Assembly: GCA_963771545.1 (NCBI GenBank)
Contig: CAVYTX010000002.1
Coordinates: 62,001 to 126,000 of the forward strand
Length of the DNA stretch: 64,000 nt
Direction: 5' to 3'
Source: CAKZLS01 sp963771545
Lineage (GTDB): Bacteria; Pseudomonadota; Alphaproteobacteria; Rhodospirillales; Defluviicoccaceae
Made by a program: the position numbers and the translations under genes. This document shows, in pieces, positions 48,874 through 57,865 of the stretch (the first letter of the stretch is position 1; the number at the start of each line of letters is the position of its first letter). The notes beneath the pieces are model-generated. The model made no database searches. It saw only the letters and a program-made list of their open reading frames with translations, and was not told the DNA's origin.

Positions 48874-49872
48874 TTATGTCTTAGTATTGGTTATTAAATT
48901 GTCTAAACCATCTTTTATAGAGTCAACAACTGCCGCTTCGCTCTTAAAATAGGAAGGAAAATATACGTCAATTAATGGTTGCCCTTCACCTCTATGCCAT
49001 TTTTTTGCCAAGCCCCCGGAGTATTTCCTCTTACCCTTTTCGAATAGCTCTCTGTATCTAAATGGCGAAACGCCAGTGAATGGTCCGAATATGACCTTTT
49101 GGATGTCACCGCTCATTTCGACCTGGATGGAATCGCTGTGCAATTCTGATGCGTAGCTTTTTGGGTAGGGCTCCAAGTAAACAACTCTTCTTATTCCACA
49201 GGTTACGATATGCTTCGCACAAATGTGACATGGAAATGTTGTCGCATATAAAGTAGCCCCCTCAATCGCTAAGCCCTTCCGGGACGCATCACAAATGGCC
49301 GACATCTCTGCGTGTATTATCCTGCCGAATTCGAGGAGACCCATAATCTGCGACTCTGCTAATCCATTCTTGCCGGTATTTGCGAGGAGCGCTTTACATA
49401 TTTCGTATGGCTCATCTATTACTTGTAAATCTTGTGAAAGATGCTTACCAATCTTAAGTCGGTGCAGGAAATCGACAAGAATTTCGATCTTTCGTCGTTC
49501 GTTGGGGTCGAAGCCAGCCACGAAGTCCCTCTTGTCTGCCGGGTCACCGCACCAGTAAGTCCCGCCACCAGCTTTGGGAACCTCATTGCATCCAAGCGTG
49601 ATAACCTCTCCGCTAGTTCGAAAAATCGCCGCTCCAACCTGCCGAGATAAGTCAGAAGATCTTAATGCAGCAGATTTGGCGAGGTACATGCCGTATTCAT
49701 CATGCGTTGGAGTAATGTGATTGTCACCGAAGATGAGATGTATAAATCGTCTAAGCGTGGATTCACAACTTTCGCGGGATCTGGCATCAATAAATACATC
49801 GCCGAGCGGAAAAGCATCACGGACATTTTGCCCGTGTTCTTCTTGCGCTTCATTTGCATCCTGATTTATAAG
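48874..49872 (-). pseudogene. Truncated anti-phage-type dCTP/dCMP deaminase (DCD/AvcD-like), N-terminal domain missing
   Basis: The frame from 49872 reads LINQDANEAQEEHGQNVRDAF then LGDVFIDA, ITPTHDEYGMYLAKSAALRSSDLSRQVGAAI, and the zinc deaminase motifs HAEMSAI and PCHIC. NEVPKAGGGTYWCGD lies before HAE. This is the layout of the C-terminal deaminase half of AvcD/DCD anti-phage proteins, which deplete deoxycytidine nucleotides. Those proteins begin with a P-loop kinase-like domain of roughly 200 residues that is absent here. Coding sequence starts at the left edge of the IS5-family element, where CTAAG of the target site also makes a TAG. Composition is much more AT-rich than the flanks. A short internal ATG at 49689 could start a deaminase-only product of 271 residues. 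Confidence 0.75.
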
Positions 49873-49877
49873 CTAAG

Positions 49878-50791
49878 AAGCCGTCTTGAAACTCAATTTT
49901 TGGCTGGATTGGCGGGTTCAGATGTGATTCCAAACGGTTGTCAAAGCCAGTTTGGAGGGGCACATGTGGACACCGACCACCCGGCGGCAACATAGCCGCG
50001 ATCATCTGCGTTATGGAAGCGATCTGAGCGATGCGGAGTGGGAGATCATCGCGCCGTTCATGCCGCCGCCGGCGCGGACCGGCCGGCCCCGCGAATGGCC
50101 GATGCGCGAGATCATGAACGCCATCTTCTACGTCCTGCGGGCCGGCTGCGCCTGGCGCATGCTGCCCAAGGACTTCCCGCCGATGACGACGGTCTACGGT
50201 TGGTTCCTGCGCTTCCGCCGCGAGGGCCTGTTCGAGACCATCAACCACCATCTCGTCGCGCTCGACCGCGAGCGGGTCGGGCGGGAGGCCAGTCCGTCGG
50301 CGGCGGTGATCGACAGCCAGAGCGTCAAGACCGTCGAAGCCGGCGGCCCCAGGGGCTACGACGGGGCCAAGAAGATCAAGGGCCGCAAGCGCCACGCCAT
50401 GGTCGATACCGATGGGCGGGCGCTGGTGATTCAAGCCCACCCGGCCGACATTCAGGATCGCGACGGCGCGATCCCGCTGCTCAAGGCGTCGCGGCGATCG
50501 TTCCCTTTCGTCGAGCTCGCCTTCGCCGACAGCGCCTATGGCGCCCAGCGGGTCAAGGACGCCACCTGCATCGCCATCGAGGTGGTCAAGAAGATCGCTG
50601 ACCAGGTCGGCTTCCAGGTCCTGCCAAGGCGATGGGTGGTCGAGCGCTTCTTCGCCTGGATCAACCGTAACCGAAGGCTGGCCAAAGACTTCGAAGCCAC
50701 CATCGCCTCCGCCCAAACCTTCCTCTACGCCGCTTCCGTCATGATGCTCACCCGACGCTTGGCACGCTCAACATGAGTTTCGAGTCGGACT
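49878..50791 (+). mobile_element. IS5-family insertion sequence with imperfect terminal repeats and apparent CTAAG target duplication
   Basis: The ends read AAGCCGTCTTGAAACTCA on the left and, reversed on the right, AGTCCGACTCGAAACTCA (14 of 18 identical). CTAAG stands directly outside on both sides (49873-49877 and 50792-50796). The 914-bp size and the single 270-residue transposase fit IS5. Family members commonly duplicate CTAA-like 4-bp sites, so the fifth matching base may be chance. Confidence 0.75.
49964..50776 (+). CDS. IS5-family transposase
   Basis: The 270-residue product has the N-terminal LSDAEWEIIAPFMPPPA domain, FYVLRAGCAWRMLPKDFPP, the DDE signature with VIDSQSVKT for the first Asp, HAMVDTDGRALV, and LAFADSAYGAQ for the second Asp. 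The final Glu region is WVVERFFAWINRNRRL. The frame is complete. ATG 49964 has GGAGG five bases upstream. It is the sole gene of the element. Confidence 0.93.
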   Translation: MWTPTTRRQHSRDHLRYGSDLSDAEWEIIAPFMPPPARTGRPREWPMREIMNAIFYVLRAGCAWRMLPKDFPPMTTVYGWFLRFRREGLFETINHHLVALDRERVGREASPSAAVIDSQSVKTVEAGGPRGYDGAKKIKGRKRHAMVDTDGRALVIQAHPADIQDRDGAIPLLKASRRSFPFVELAFADSAYGAQRVKDATCIAIEVVKKIADQVGFQVLPRRWVVERFFAWINRNRRLAKDFEATIASAQTFLYAASVMMLTRRLARST

Positions 50792-50796
50792 CTAAG

Positions 50797-51324
50797 GTGA
50801 TCGGGCAGACATTGACGCGCCGACTTCATCCGGTGAATGAATGGACGCTGCTTGAGGATGGTGACTATCTCGCCAAGATCGTCGAGCTCATCGAAGGCGC
50901 AAGCACCGAGATCCTCGTCGCAGCGGCTATCATCGTATGGGATGGCAGTGAAGGTAATGCCACGTCGCAAATCTATGAGTTGCTTTGTTACGCACTCAGA
51001 AGAAAAGTAAGGGTCGAAATCTGTGATCCTGGACACCTGGGGTTTTTCTCAGGCACTGGGCCTGGTCGCCAAATGAGGACTACCCTTGCCAAGCTGCATG
51101 AGTTAGGTGCCTGCATCACAACAAGCCGATCAAAGCGACCGTTGCACGCGAAGCTGGTCGTTGTTGATCGGAAGATCGTGGCGATCGGTAGCCATAACTG
51201 GTCGGGAAGCTCCCTTTCGGAATCGGCTGAGCTCAGCCTTCTGTGCGAGTCGCCAGCACTCGCTACCGCGTTTGTAGAACGGTTTCGTCTCGCAGGATAT
51301 TTGGGCGGGAATTTTCTGGGCTAG
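50797..51324 (+). CDS. Phospholipase D-like (single HKD motif) protein
   Basis: The C-terminal part has an intact HKD motif, HAKLVVVDRKIVAIGSHNWSG, preceded by an N-terminal half with ILVAAAIIVWDGSE. Size (about 175 residues) fits single-HKD Nuc-type PLD proteins that dimerise and cleave DNA or phosphodiesters. The frame continues left into the IS end (start 50773 would be within the element). The best native start is GTG 50797 right after the target duplication, with TAAGG ahead. It may be truncated at its 5' end. Its place beside a defence-type deaminase suggests a former defence island. Confidence 0.7.
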   Translation: MIGQTLTRRLHPVNEWTLLEDGDYLAKIVELIEGASTEILVAAAIIVWDGSEGNATSQIYELLCYALRRKVRVEICDPGHLGFFSGTGPGRQMRTTLAKLHELGACITTSRSKRPLHAKLVVVDRKIVAIGSHNWSGSSLSESAELSLLCESPALATAFVERFRLAGYLGGNFLG

Positions 51325-51491
51325 TTGCGTAAGGGTCACCCTGCCTGAGCAAACATCAGATTGTAGCTGTACCCGTCGGGCCGCCAATTAAAAGGGCACG
51401 GCGCCAGCTTGCACTTCTGCCGCTGGCGCGATACGCGGGAGAAGGTCGCACAGTCTCTCGGCCGCGCTCGAGGCGACGGGGTCAGGGCTAG

Positions 51492-53216
51492 CCCGGATAT
51501 CTCACCGCAGGGGGTGCATCGGCCCCAAGAATCTGAGAAAGTCGTTTTGGCAAAATGCTTTACCAGATTCCAGGACGGGGTCCGATGCAAACACAGTGTA
51601 TCTCCGATCAACTCGATTTCGAAGCGTTTGATGGCCGTCGTGTGGTGGCGGGGTTTGACGGCGGTTTGGTGACGTCGGATGCGGGAGCGGTGCTGCTGCG
51701 CGAGACCGATCGGGCGATCGCCTTGATCGATCGGGTGGCGGCGTGCTTCACGGACGGGCGCCGGCAAGCGGACGTCGTGCATACGGTGCGCACGCTGGTC
51801 GGCCAGCGGATCATTGGCATCGCGCTCGGCTACGAGGACGTCAACGATCATGACACCTTGCGATTCGATCCGGTTCTGGCGTTGTTTTCGGAGCGGCTGG
51901 ACGCATGCCCGCAAGGGATGCGAAGCATCAAGCGCGAGGACTGCGCGCCATTGGCGGGCAAGAGCACGATCAATCGCTTGGAACATGCGCCCCGTGGCGA
52001 TGGCGATCGCTACCACAAGATCGGCCACGACCCGGAGGCTTTGGAGGCGGTCCCGGTTGACGTGTTTCTCGACAGCCAGGACAAAACGCCGAGGGAGATC
52101 GTCATCGACCTCGACGCCACCGACGACCCTTTGCATGGACATCAAGAGGGCCGGTTCTTCCACGGCTATTACGATTGCTACTGCTATCTGCCGCTGTACA
52201 TCTTCTGTGGCCCGCATCTGTTGGCGGCGAAGCTGCGCCGCTCCAACATCGACGCCTCGGCCGGCGCCAAGGAGGAAGTGGCCCGCATCGTCGCCCACAT
52301 CCGCCGCCGCTGGCCGCGGGTCAAGATCGTGCTCCGGGCCGACAGCGGCTTCGCCCGCGAGGCGTTGATGGCGTGGTGCGAGGCGAACCGCGTGGACTAT
52401 GTCTTCGGCCTCGCCCGCAACAGCCGCCTCGTCGACGAACTCGCCATCGATCTCGCGTGGGCCGAAAGCGAATACGAAGCCACGGGGAAACCGGCCCGCC
52501 GGTTTAAGGATTTCTTCTACGCCACCCGCGACAGCTGGAGCCGTCGGCGCCGGGTGATCGGCAAGGCCGAGCACCTGGCCAAGGGCGCCAATCCCCGGTT
52601 CATCGTCACCTCGCTCAAACGCAAGGCCATCGACGCCAAGACCCTGTACGAGCGCCTCTACTGCGCCCGGGGCGACATGGAGAACCGCATCAAGGAGCAA
52701 CAACTCGATCTCTTTGCCGACCGAACCTCGACGGCAACCCTGCGCGCCAATCAGCTCCGCCTCTGGTTCTCGTCGTTCGCCTATGTCCTGATCGAAGCGC
52801 TGCAGCGGATCGGTCTCGGCCACACCGAGTTCGCCACCGCCACCGCCGGCACCATCCGGCTCAAGCTCCTCAAGATCGGCGCCCGCGTCACCGTCTCGGT
52901 GCGCCGGAGCAAGATCGCTATGGCGCCGGCGTGTCCATACCAAGCCGAATTCGCCCTCGCCCACGCCAGGCTGCGTGCCTCTCCCGGATAGCCGCAAAGC
53001 CCATCCCGTCGACCGTCAACAGCCGACACCCAAGCTGCGCCCTCATAAACTCGTCATCGGCGCACCAAACAGAAGCGCACAACTGACGCACGAAAACGCC
53101 CGGCCCGCCGCCGACAAAGACCGCGCCACCCAATTTCAACGGCGCAAACCAACCATCAACAACCACAAATTACCCGAAAATACCTACCTCATGACCCCTA
53201 CGGTGAGATATCCAGG
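51492..53216 (+). mobile_element. IS1380-family insertion sequence with CTAG target duplication
   Basis: The left end CCCGGATATCTCACCGCAGG and the reversed right end CCTGGATATCTCACCGTAGG match at 18 of 20 bases. Both are flanked by CTAG (51488-51491 and 53217-53220), the 4-bp duplication usual for IS1380. The 1725-bp length is typical. The right about 220 bp is non-coding, AT-richer sequence inside the element. Confidence 0.92.
51585..52991 (+). CDS. IS1380-family transposase
   Basis: From ATG 51585 the 468-residue product has VVAGFDGGLVTSDAGAVLLRE at the N-terminus and ILDLDATDDPLHG-like VIDLDATDDPLHGHQEG containing the first catalytic Asp. It also has the second Asp in VLRADSGFAREALM and the Glu region RGDMENRIKEQQLDL. 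All three catalytic residues are present and the frame is complete, so the element may still be active. Confidence 0.93.
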   Translation: MQTQCISDQLDFEAFDGRRVVAGFDGGLVTSDAGAVLLRETDRAIALIDRVAACFTDGRRQADVVHTVRTLVGQRIIGIALGYEDVNDHDTLRFDPVLALFSERLDACPQGMRSIKREDCAPLAGKSTINRLEHAPRGDGDRYHKIGHDPEALEAVPVDVFLDSQDKTPREIVIDLDATDDPLHGHQEGRFFHGYYDCYCYLPLYIFCGPHLLAAKLRRSNIDASAGAKEEVARIVAHIRRRWPRVKIVLRADSGFAREALMAWCEANRVDYVFGLARNSRLVDELAIDLAWAESEYEATGKPARRFKDFFYATRDSWSRRRRVIGKAEHLAKGANPRFIVTSLKRKAIDAKTLYERLYCARGDMENRIKEQQLDLFADRTSTATLRANQLRLWFSSFAYVLIEALQRIGLGHTEFATATAGTIRLKLLKIGARVTVSVRRSKIAMAPACPYQAEFALAHARLRASPG

Positions 53217-53337
53217 CTAGTTGGAGCGACAGGAGAAGTGTGTCCCGATTGCGGACCGGATTAAGTGAACACTGACAAATGTCTACCTTTGTTTCCGTAA
53301 AAAGGCGTTAGATATCAATGCATAATGCTGAATTCAT

Positions 53338-53429
53338 GTATACTTTTGTATACCCGCTGGAAAAGGCTGTTCTAGCAAAGTCAAGGGGTTAGCGTGGAAA
53401 GATGTATACTTTTGTATACCTTTGTATAC
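53338..53429. repeat. Five GTATAC palindromes with 10-bp phasing
   Basis: GTATAC occurs at 53338, 53348, 53404, 53414 and 53424. The first two form GTATACTTTTGTATAC, and the same 16-mer recurs at 53404-53419, followed by CTTTGTATAC. Steps of exactly 10 bp put the sites on one face of the helix. They lie just upstream of the IS4-family element. Likely a protein-binding array, but the binder is unknown. Confidence 0.75.
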
Positions 53430-53433
53430 TGTT

Positions 53434-54627
53434 CACCACACACGCGACAGTCTAGCTGAGAGGCCGAGAATGTGCTGTTCTGGACAATTCTGTCTTGCGA
53501 ACGGAGCCGTTCATGAACCGACATCTTCTCGACGCTCTCATGGGTACGCTATCGCGCCATCTTGATCTCGGCAAGTCGCGTGTGGAAACGTTGGCGTTGC
53601 TGATTTTGGGTATGGTCAACGGCCGCACGGTCAATCTGAGTCACATTGCCAGCCAGCTTTCCGGGACCGCTTCGATCCCATCGGCGTATCGCCGCCTGCA
53701 GCGATTTTTCCAGTATGTGCGCCTCGACGGGAACTGGTCGGCGCCGCTCATTGTCAAGTGGCTGGGGATCAAGCCGCCTTGGGTCCTGTGCCTGGATCGG
53801 ACCAACTGGAAGATCGGCCGCCGTGACGTCAACATCCTGACGCTGGCGATCACCACGCGGCGGGTGCGCATCCCGCTGATGTGGACGCTGCTGCCCAGCG
53901 GCGGATGCAGCACCCAGGATGACCGCATCGACTTGATGCGTCGCTACCTCGCCATCTTCGATCCCGCCTCGATCTCCTGGCTCCTCGCCGACCGCGAGTT
54001 CATCGGCGTCAGGTGGATGGAATTCCTGTTGAAAAACAAAATCATCTTCGCCATCCGGCTGAAGGAGGACACCGTCATCTATCTCGAGGACGGTCACACC
54101 TATCAATTCAAAAGCCTGTTGCGCACGCGCCGGAAAGCCAAGCAGATCCTGGCGCGGCCGGGACGTCTCGCCGCCATGACCGACTGCCCGGGACTGCCTC
54201 TCACGTTCGCGGCCAAGCGCCTCGCCGACGATGAGTTCCTGATCGTCGCCACCAACGGACCCACCGACAAGGCTCTCCACATCTACAGGAAACGGTGGCA
54301 GATCGAATGCTTGTTTGGCGACAGCAAAACCCGTGGTCTCAACATGGAAGACACGCGTATCACCGACCCGGCCAAACTCAACACCCTCCTCATCATCATC
54401 TCTCTCGCCATGGCCTGGGCCCACGTTACCGCCGCCACCGCTCAGGCCGGCGCCGCCATCAAGAAACGCACACACGGATACCGCTACAAATCCTGGTTTC
54501 GCCTCGGCTTCGACCTCCTACGAAACTGGATCCTCCACCAACCCGACAAAGCCGCACATACCTGGACACGAACTTGGCCAAAGCGACGCCTCAATCCAAA
54601 AACCAGCAGAGTCGTGTAGTGTGACTG
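53434..54627 (+). mobile_element. IS4-family insertion sequence, ends approximate
   Basis: The transposase gene is flanked by partly inverted ends, CACACACGCGACAGTCT on the left and (reversed) CACACTACACGACTCTG on the right. These match only after small gaps, so boundaries are approximate and no target duplication was fixed. Size of about 1.2 kb is short but workable for this IS4 subgroup. Confidence 0.6.
53513..54619 (+). CDS. IS4-family transposase
   Basis: The 368-residue product has VLCLDRTNWKIG (first Asp), SWLLADREFIG (second Asp) and YRKRWQIECLFGDSK, the YREK signature with the catalytic Glu. All are intact. ATG 53513 is in the sequence GAGCCGTTCATGAACC, and the open frame extends upstream to 53495 without better signals. 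The protein ends in a basic tail that may contact DNA. Confidence 0.9.
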   Translation: MNRHLLDALMGTLSRHLDLGKSRVETLALLILGMVNGRTVNLSHIASQLSGTASIPSAYRRLQRFFQYVRLDGNWSAPLIVKWLGIKPPWVLCLDRTNWKIGRRDVNILTLAITTRRVRIPLMWTLLPSGGCSTQDDRIDLMRRYLAIFDPASISWLLADREFIGVRWMEFLLKNKIIFAIRLKEDTVIYLEDGHTYQFKSLLRTRRKAKQILARPGRLAAMTDCPGLPLTFAAKRLADDEFLIVATNGPTDKALHIYRKRWQIECLFGDSKTRGLNMEDTRITDPAKLNTLLIIISLAMAWAHVTAATAQAGAAIKKRTHGYRYKSWFRLGFDLLRNWILHQPDKAAHTWTRTWPKRRLNPKTSRVV

Positions 54628-54636
54628 TTCACAGTT

Positions 54637-55119
54637 GGGACGGACGAGTTTCGTTTTGAATCAACGCGGTAGGCGCCACGGGGGCGTAACGGCGGTATAC
54701 GAAACGGCCGGGAAAGTAGACAAAAAGTAGACAAAAATCGCGCGGAACCGAGCCGGCGCCTACGGATCGTCGTGATGACGGAACCAAGGGCAACGTGTCG
54801 CGCGGCGCCTCGGGTGTATCTGGCCCAAGCCGGCTGGTTAAACTTCGGGCAACGTTTCGGCGCGAAGCCGAAGCCGGCGAAACCGGTTTTCGAGGTCGGC
54901 TCACCGATGTCCTCGGGCCGCGTCGCGGCGCAAGGGATCGCAAGTCTGGAAGAACCATTCCCATGCCGTTACGCTGCATCGGCGGCATGACAGAGACAAT
55001 GTCGATCACGCCAGGGCACCCAGACCAGAACTCTCACGGAAGGCGCGCGGCCGGCGCTGGTTCATTCGAATGAAACGGGTTCATCTCTTTGTTGCTGAAC
55101 ATATGAAGTCGATTCCGTC
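54637..55119. other. Gene-poor stretch after the IS4 element
   Basis: About 480 bp without a convincing gene. It includes a near-tandem AAAGTAGAC (54713-54721 and 54724-54732) of the kind often seen beside integrase genes, and one more GTATAC at 54695. Frames on both strands are Arg/Pro/Ser-rich and look non-coding. It must hold the promoter for the DUF4105 gene. Confidence 0.4.
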
Positions 55120-56130
55120 ATGATGACGTTCGCCAGGCTGCTTGGTCGCCTGGTTTTTTGGAGTGTGCCGCTGGGCGCCATCGCCTGGGGCAGCGCGGCG
55201 TTGTGGTTCGATGGTCCCGCCTCCCGGCCGCTGGCGGCCGTGCTAGCGGCGGCATACGCGATGGCCTCCCTGGCGCTGCTTGTCATGGTCCGGCGGAGGG
55301 GCCGCGCGCGCGCCGCTTTCGCGGTCCTGTTCGCGGCGGTGCTCGGCTGGTGGCTGAGCCTCGGGCCGAGCAACGAGCGAATTTGGCAGCCGGACGTGGC
55401 CCGGCTTCCGAGCGCGGAGATCAGCGGGGACATGGTCACCATCCACAACGTCCGCGATTTCGTCTACCGCTCCGAGACCGACCACACCGAACGCTGGGAG
55501 ACGCGCGCGTATGATCTGTCGAAGCTGCGGGGGCTGGACCTGTTCCTCATCTACTGGGGCTCCCCAAGCATCGCCCATACCATCCTGAGCTGGCGGTTCG
55601 ACGATGGCCCGCCGCTGGCCATCTCCATCGAGACCCGGAAGGAAGAGGGCGAGAGCTATTCGGCGCTCCGCGGCTTTTTCCGCCAGTATGAGCTCTACTA
55701 TGTGGTCGCCGACGAGGGAGACGTCGTGCGGCTGCGGACCAATTACCGGCATGAGGACGTGTATCTCTATCGCCTCCGCACGCCGCCGGCGCGCGCCCGC
55801 GCCCGCGCGATCCTGCTCGATTACCTGGAAACGATCAATCGCCTGGCGCGCGAACCCGCGTGGTACAACGCCTTGACGCAGAATTGCACCACCACCATCC
55901 GGCTGCACGCGAGCCATGTGGTCGAGGGCATACCTTATGACTGGCGCTGGCTGGCAAACGAGTATTTGGATGCGCTGTTTTACAAAATGGGGGTCGTGAA
56001 CCGGGATTTGCCCTTCGCGGAGCTCAAATCGGTCAGTTATATCAATCCGAGGGCCCAGGCCGTGTCCCCGGAGGGCGATTTCTCGGAGGCGATCCGCGAG
56101 GGCCTGCCGGCGCGGCCGGCCCCCCCGTGA
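55120..56130 (+). CDS. DUF4105 (Lnb-like) membrane protein
   Basis: The 336-residue protein opens with three hydrophobic segments (residues about 5-80). A DUF4105 domain follows, with HNVRDFVYRSETDHTERWE, YELYYVVADEGDVVRLRTNYR, and ending QNCTTTIRLH with the conserved Asn-Cys. The cysteine after NC is a suggested nucleophile in this papain-like/Lnb family. It likely faces the periplasm. ATG 55120 or the next codon may start it. The neighbour at 56332 is a patatin lipoprotein, suggesting envelope lipid or acyl chemistry. Confidence 0.85.
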   Translation: MMTFARLLGRLVFWSVPLGAIAWGSAALWFDGPASRPLAAVLAAAYAMASLALLVMVRRRGRARAAFAVLFAAVLGWWLSLGPSNERIWQPDVARLPSAEISGDMVTIHNVRDFVYRSETDHTERWETRAYDLSKLRGLDLFLIYWGSPSIAHTILSWRFDDGPPLAISIETRKEEGESYSALRGFFRQYELYYVVADEGDVVRLRTNYRHEDVYLYRLRTPPARARARAILLDYLETINRLAREPAWYNALTQNCTTTIRLHASHVVEGIPYDWRWLANEYLDALFYKMGVVNRDLPFAELKSVSYINPRAQAVSPEGDFSEAIREGLPARPAPP

Positions 56131-56331
56131 ACCGACTCCCACTCGCCGCGCGCGACTCGTCACCGCATTCGGATCCTTTTCGCGCCACGGCGGCGCGTGC
56201 TAAAGAGCCCGTGGGCGCGTCCTTGCGAGCGTGATGGGTGGGTCAAGCAACAGCATGTGGTTAAATCGGTTGGCGGGAAACCGTGTGATCCGTTTTTTTG
56301 TTTTTCCGCCGGCGCGCGGACCGGAGGGGAC

Positions 56332-57513
56332 ATGAGACACAAGACGATGAGCGTTTTTCAGGGTTTTCTGGTTTTGCTGCTTCTGGCGGCCTGCGCATCG
56401 CCCCCGGAGCGGGTCCTCTCCGAAAAGGCGCCGTCGTACGCCACGCTCCCGAACGGATTCGAACCGCTGGATCCCACCCAACCCGCGCGCATCTATGCCG
56501 GCGCAACGGCCGTTCCCGGCGACAATCTCATCCGCTACCTGGAGCGCAAGCGCGGACACGCGCTGAACCTTCTGAGCCTCTCCGGCGGCGGCCAGAACGG
56601 CGCCTTCGGCGCCGGTTTCCTCATCGGCTGGCGCGAAAGCGGACGGCGGCCGGAGTTCGATGTCGTCGGCGGTGTCAGCACCGGCGCGCTGTTGGCGACG
56701 CACGCGTTTCTCGGCGCCCCGGCCGACGACGCGACACTGGAAGAGATGTACACGCGGATCACAAGGGACAATATCTACAAGGGCAGATCGGTCTTCAACC
56801 TCGTGTCCGGCGCCAACTCACTCCGGGACACCGCTCCGTTGTACGCGATGATCAGCAAGTACATCACCGCGGAGAGTTTGCGGCGCGTGGCCGCGGCGTA
56901 CGATCAAAATCGTCTGTTGTTCGTGGGCACCACCAACATCGATTATGGCCAGACCTGGGTCTGGAACATGTCGCTGATCGCGAAGGCGGGGGATCTGGAG
57001 CTCTATCGCAAGGTCTTGCTGGCCTCCGCCTCGTTCCCCATCGTCTTTCCACCGGTGGAAATCGATGGCCACTTGTTCGTCGACGGGGCCGCCCGTTCGA
57101 ACCTGGTGGTCCCGGGGATGGGCGGAACCCGGAAGCTCAATCCTCCGCCGTACGGTCCGGGCACCCTGTACCTGATCAACAACGGCAGGGTCACGCAACC
57201 GCCCGAGGCCCTGCGCCGGGCCATCGGCGACGTCGCGGCGAAAACGGTCAGCGTGATGATGGAACAGTCGATGCAGACCGCTATGATAAGGTCTTACTTC
57301 GGGACAAGGATACTCGGCTACTCTTTCGAGACGGTCGGGATTCCGGACGGAGTAAACATCGGCAATGACGTGCTCGCCTTCGACCCGACCCAGATGCGCG
57401 CGGCTTTCGACGCGGGGCGCGCCCTGGGAATGCAGCCCGACCCGTGGATGAGCACCCCGCCCGACTCCGGCGATATTCCCTCCTGGGCCTTGAAAGCGAT
57501 CATAGCGCAGTAG
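56332..57513 (+). CDS. Patatin-like phospholipase lipoprotein
   Basis: ATG 56332 with GGAGG five bases upstream starts a lipoprotein signal peptide ending LLLAAC21. The 393-residue protein has the patatin oxyanion loop LSGGGQNGAFGAG, the nucleophile S116 in GVSTG, and the dyad Asp D251 in FVDGAARS. It should be an outer- or periplasm-facing serine acyl hydrolase. The frame is open upstream to 56197 but without support. About 200 bp separates it from the DUF4105 gene. Confidence 0.92.
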   Translation: MRHKTMSVFQGFLVLLLLAACASPPERVLSEKAPSYATLPNGFEPLDPTQPARIYAGATAVPGDNLIRYLERKRGHALNLLSLSGGGQNGAFGAGFLIGWRESGRRPEFDVVGGVSTGALLATHAFLGAPADDATLEEMYTRITRDNIYKGRSVFNLVSGANSLRDTAPLYAMISKYITAESLRRVAAAYDQNRLLFVGTTNIDYGQTWVWNMSLIAKAGDLELYRKVLLASASFPIVFPPVEIDGHLFVDGAARSNLVVPGMGGTRKLNPPPYGPGTLYLINNGRVTQPPEALRRAIGDVAAKTVSVMMEQSMQTAMIRSYFGTRILGYSFETVGIPDGVNIGNDVLAFDPTQMRAAFDAGRALGMQPDPWMSTPPDSGDIPSWALKAIIAQ

Positions 57514-57865
57514 AGCGGGTGTATCTCGCCTCGGTTCGCCCGGTCGGTTAGCGCCACCAGCGGGTAGGCCGAGCAATCGCGCTTGAGAGCCAGATATTGG
57601 AAGCCGCCGGCGCCTTGAGCTGGAAAAGACAACTCAAGAGTCCGAATACAAGCTTGCCGCGAACATCCGCGTCGGCGATGAAAAACCATAAACCTCGATT
57701 TTTAACGGCAACAAAGGCTTCCTGTGGCGGACCGATCCCGGATTGAACCGGTTGGGAGCGCACATGCAGGGCTTGCTCGGTAAGCGGCACACTATTGCAT
57801 TGAGACCAAAGACAAAAACGCAACTTCTCGCGAAGCGCCCCGGTTCGGGTGTAACGGGCAGCCTG
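57514..57865. other. Intergenic region between patatin and MarR genes
   Basis: A stretch of about 350 bp with no recognised gene, somewhat AT-richer than the flanks. Minus-strand frames (for example ALKRDCSAYPLVALTDRA) have no family I know and no start signals. It lies between convergent genes, so no promoter is needed, and no clear terminator hairpin was found. Confidence 0.35.

Noticed and set aside
50773..50796. Start of the PLD-like gene at ATG 50773
   Set aside because: These bases belong to the right end of the IS5-family element and its target site, so the native start must be further in or lost.
53338..53429. CRISPR-like array
   Set aside because: The repeats are 6-bp palindromes with 10-bp steps and no unique spacers of constant length. 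No cas genes are nearby.
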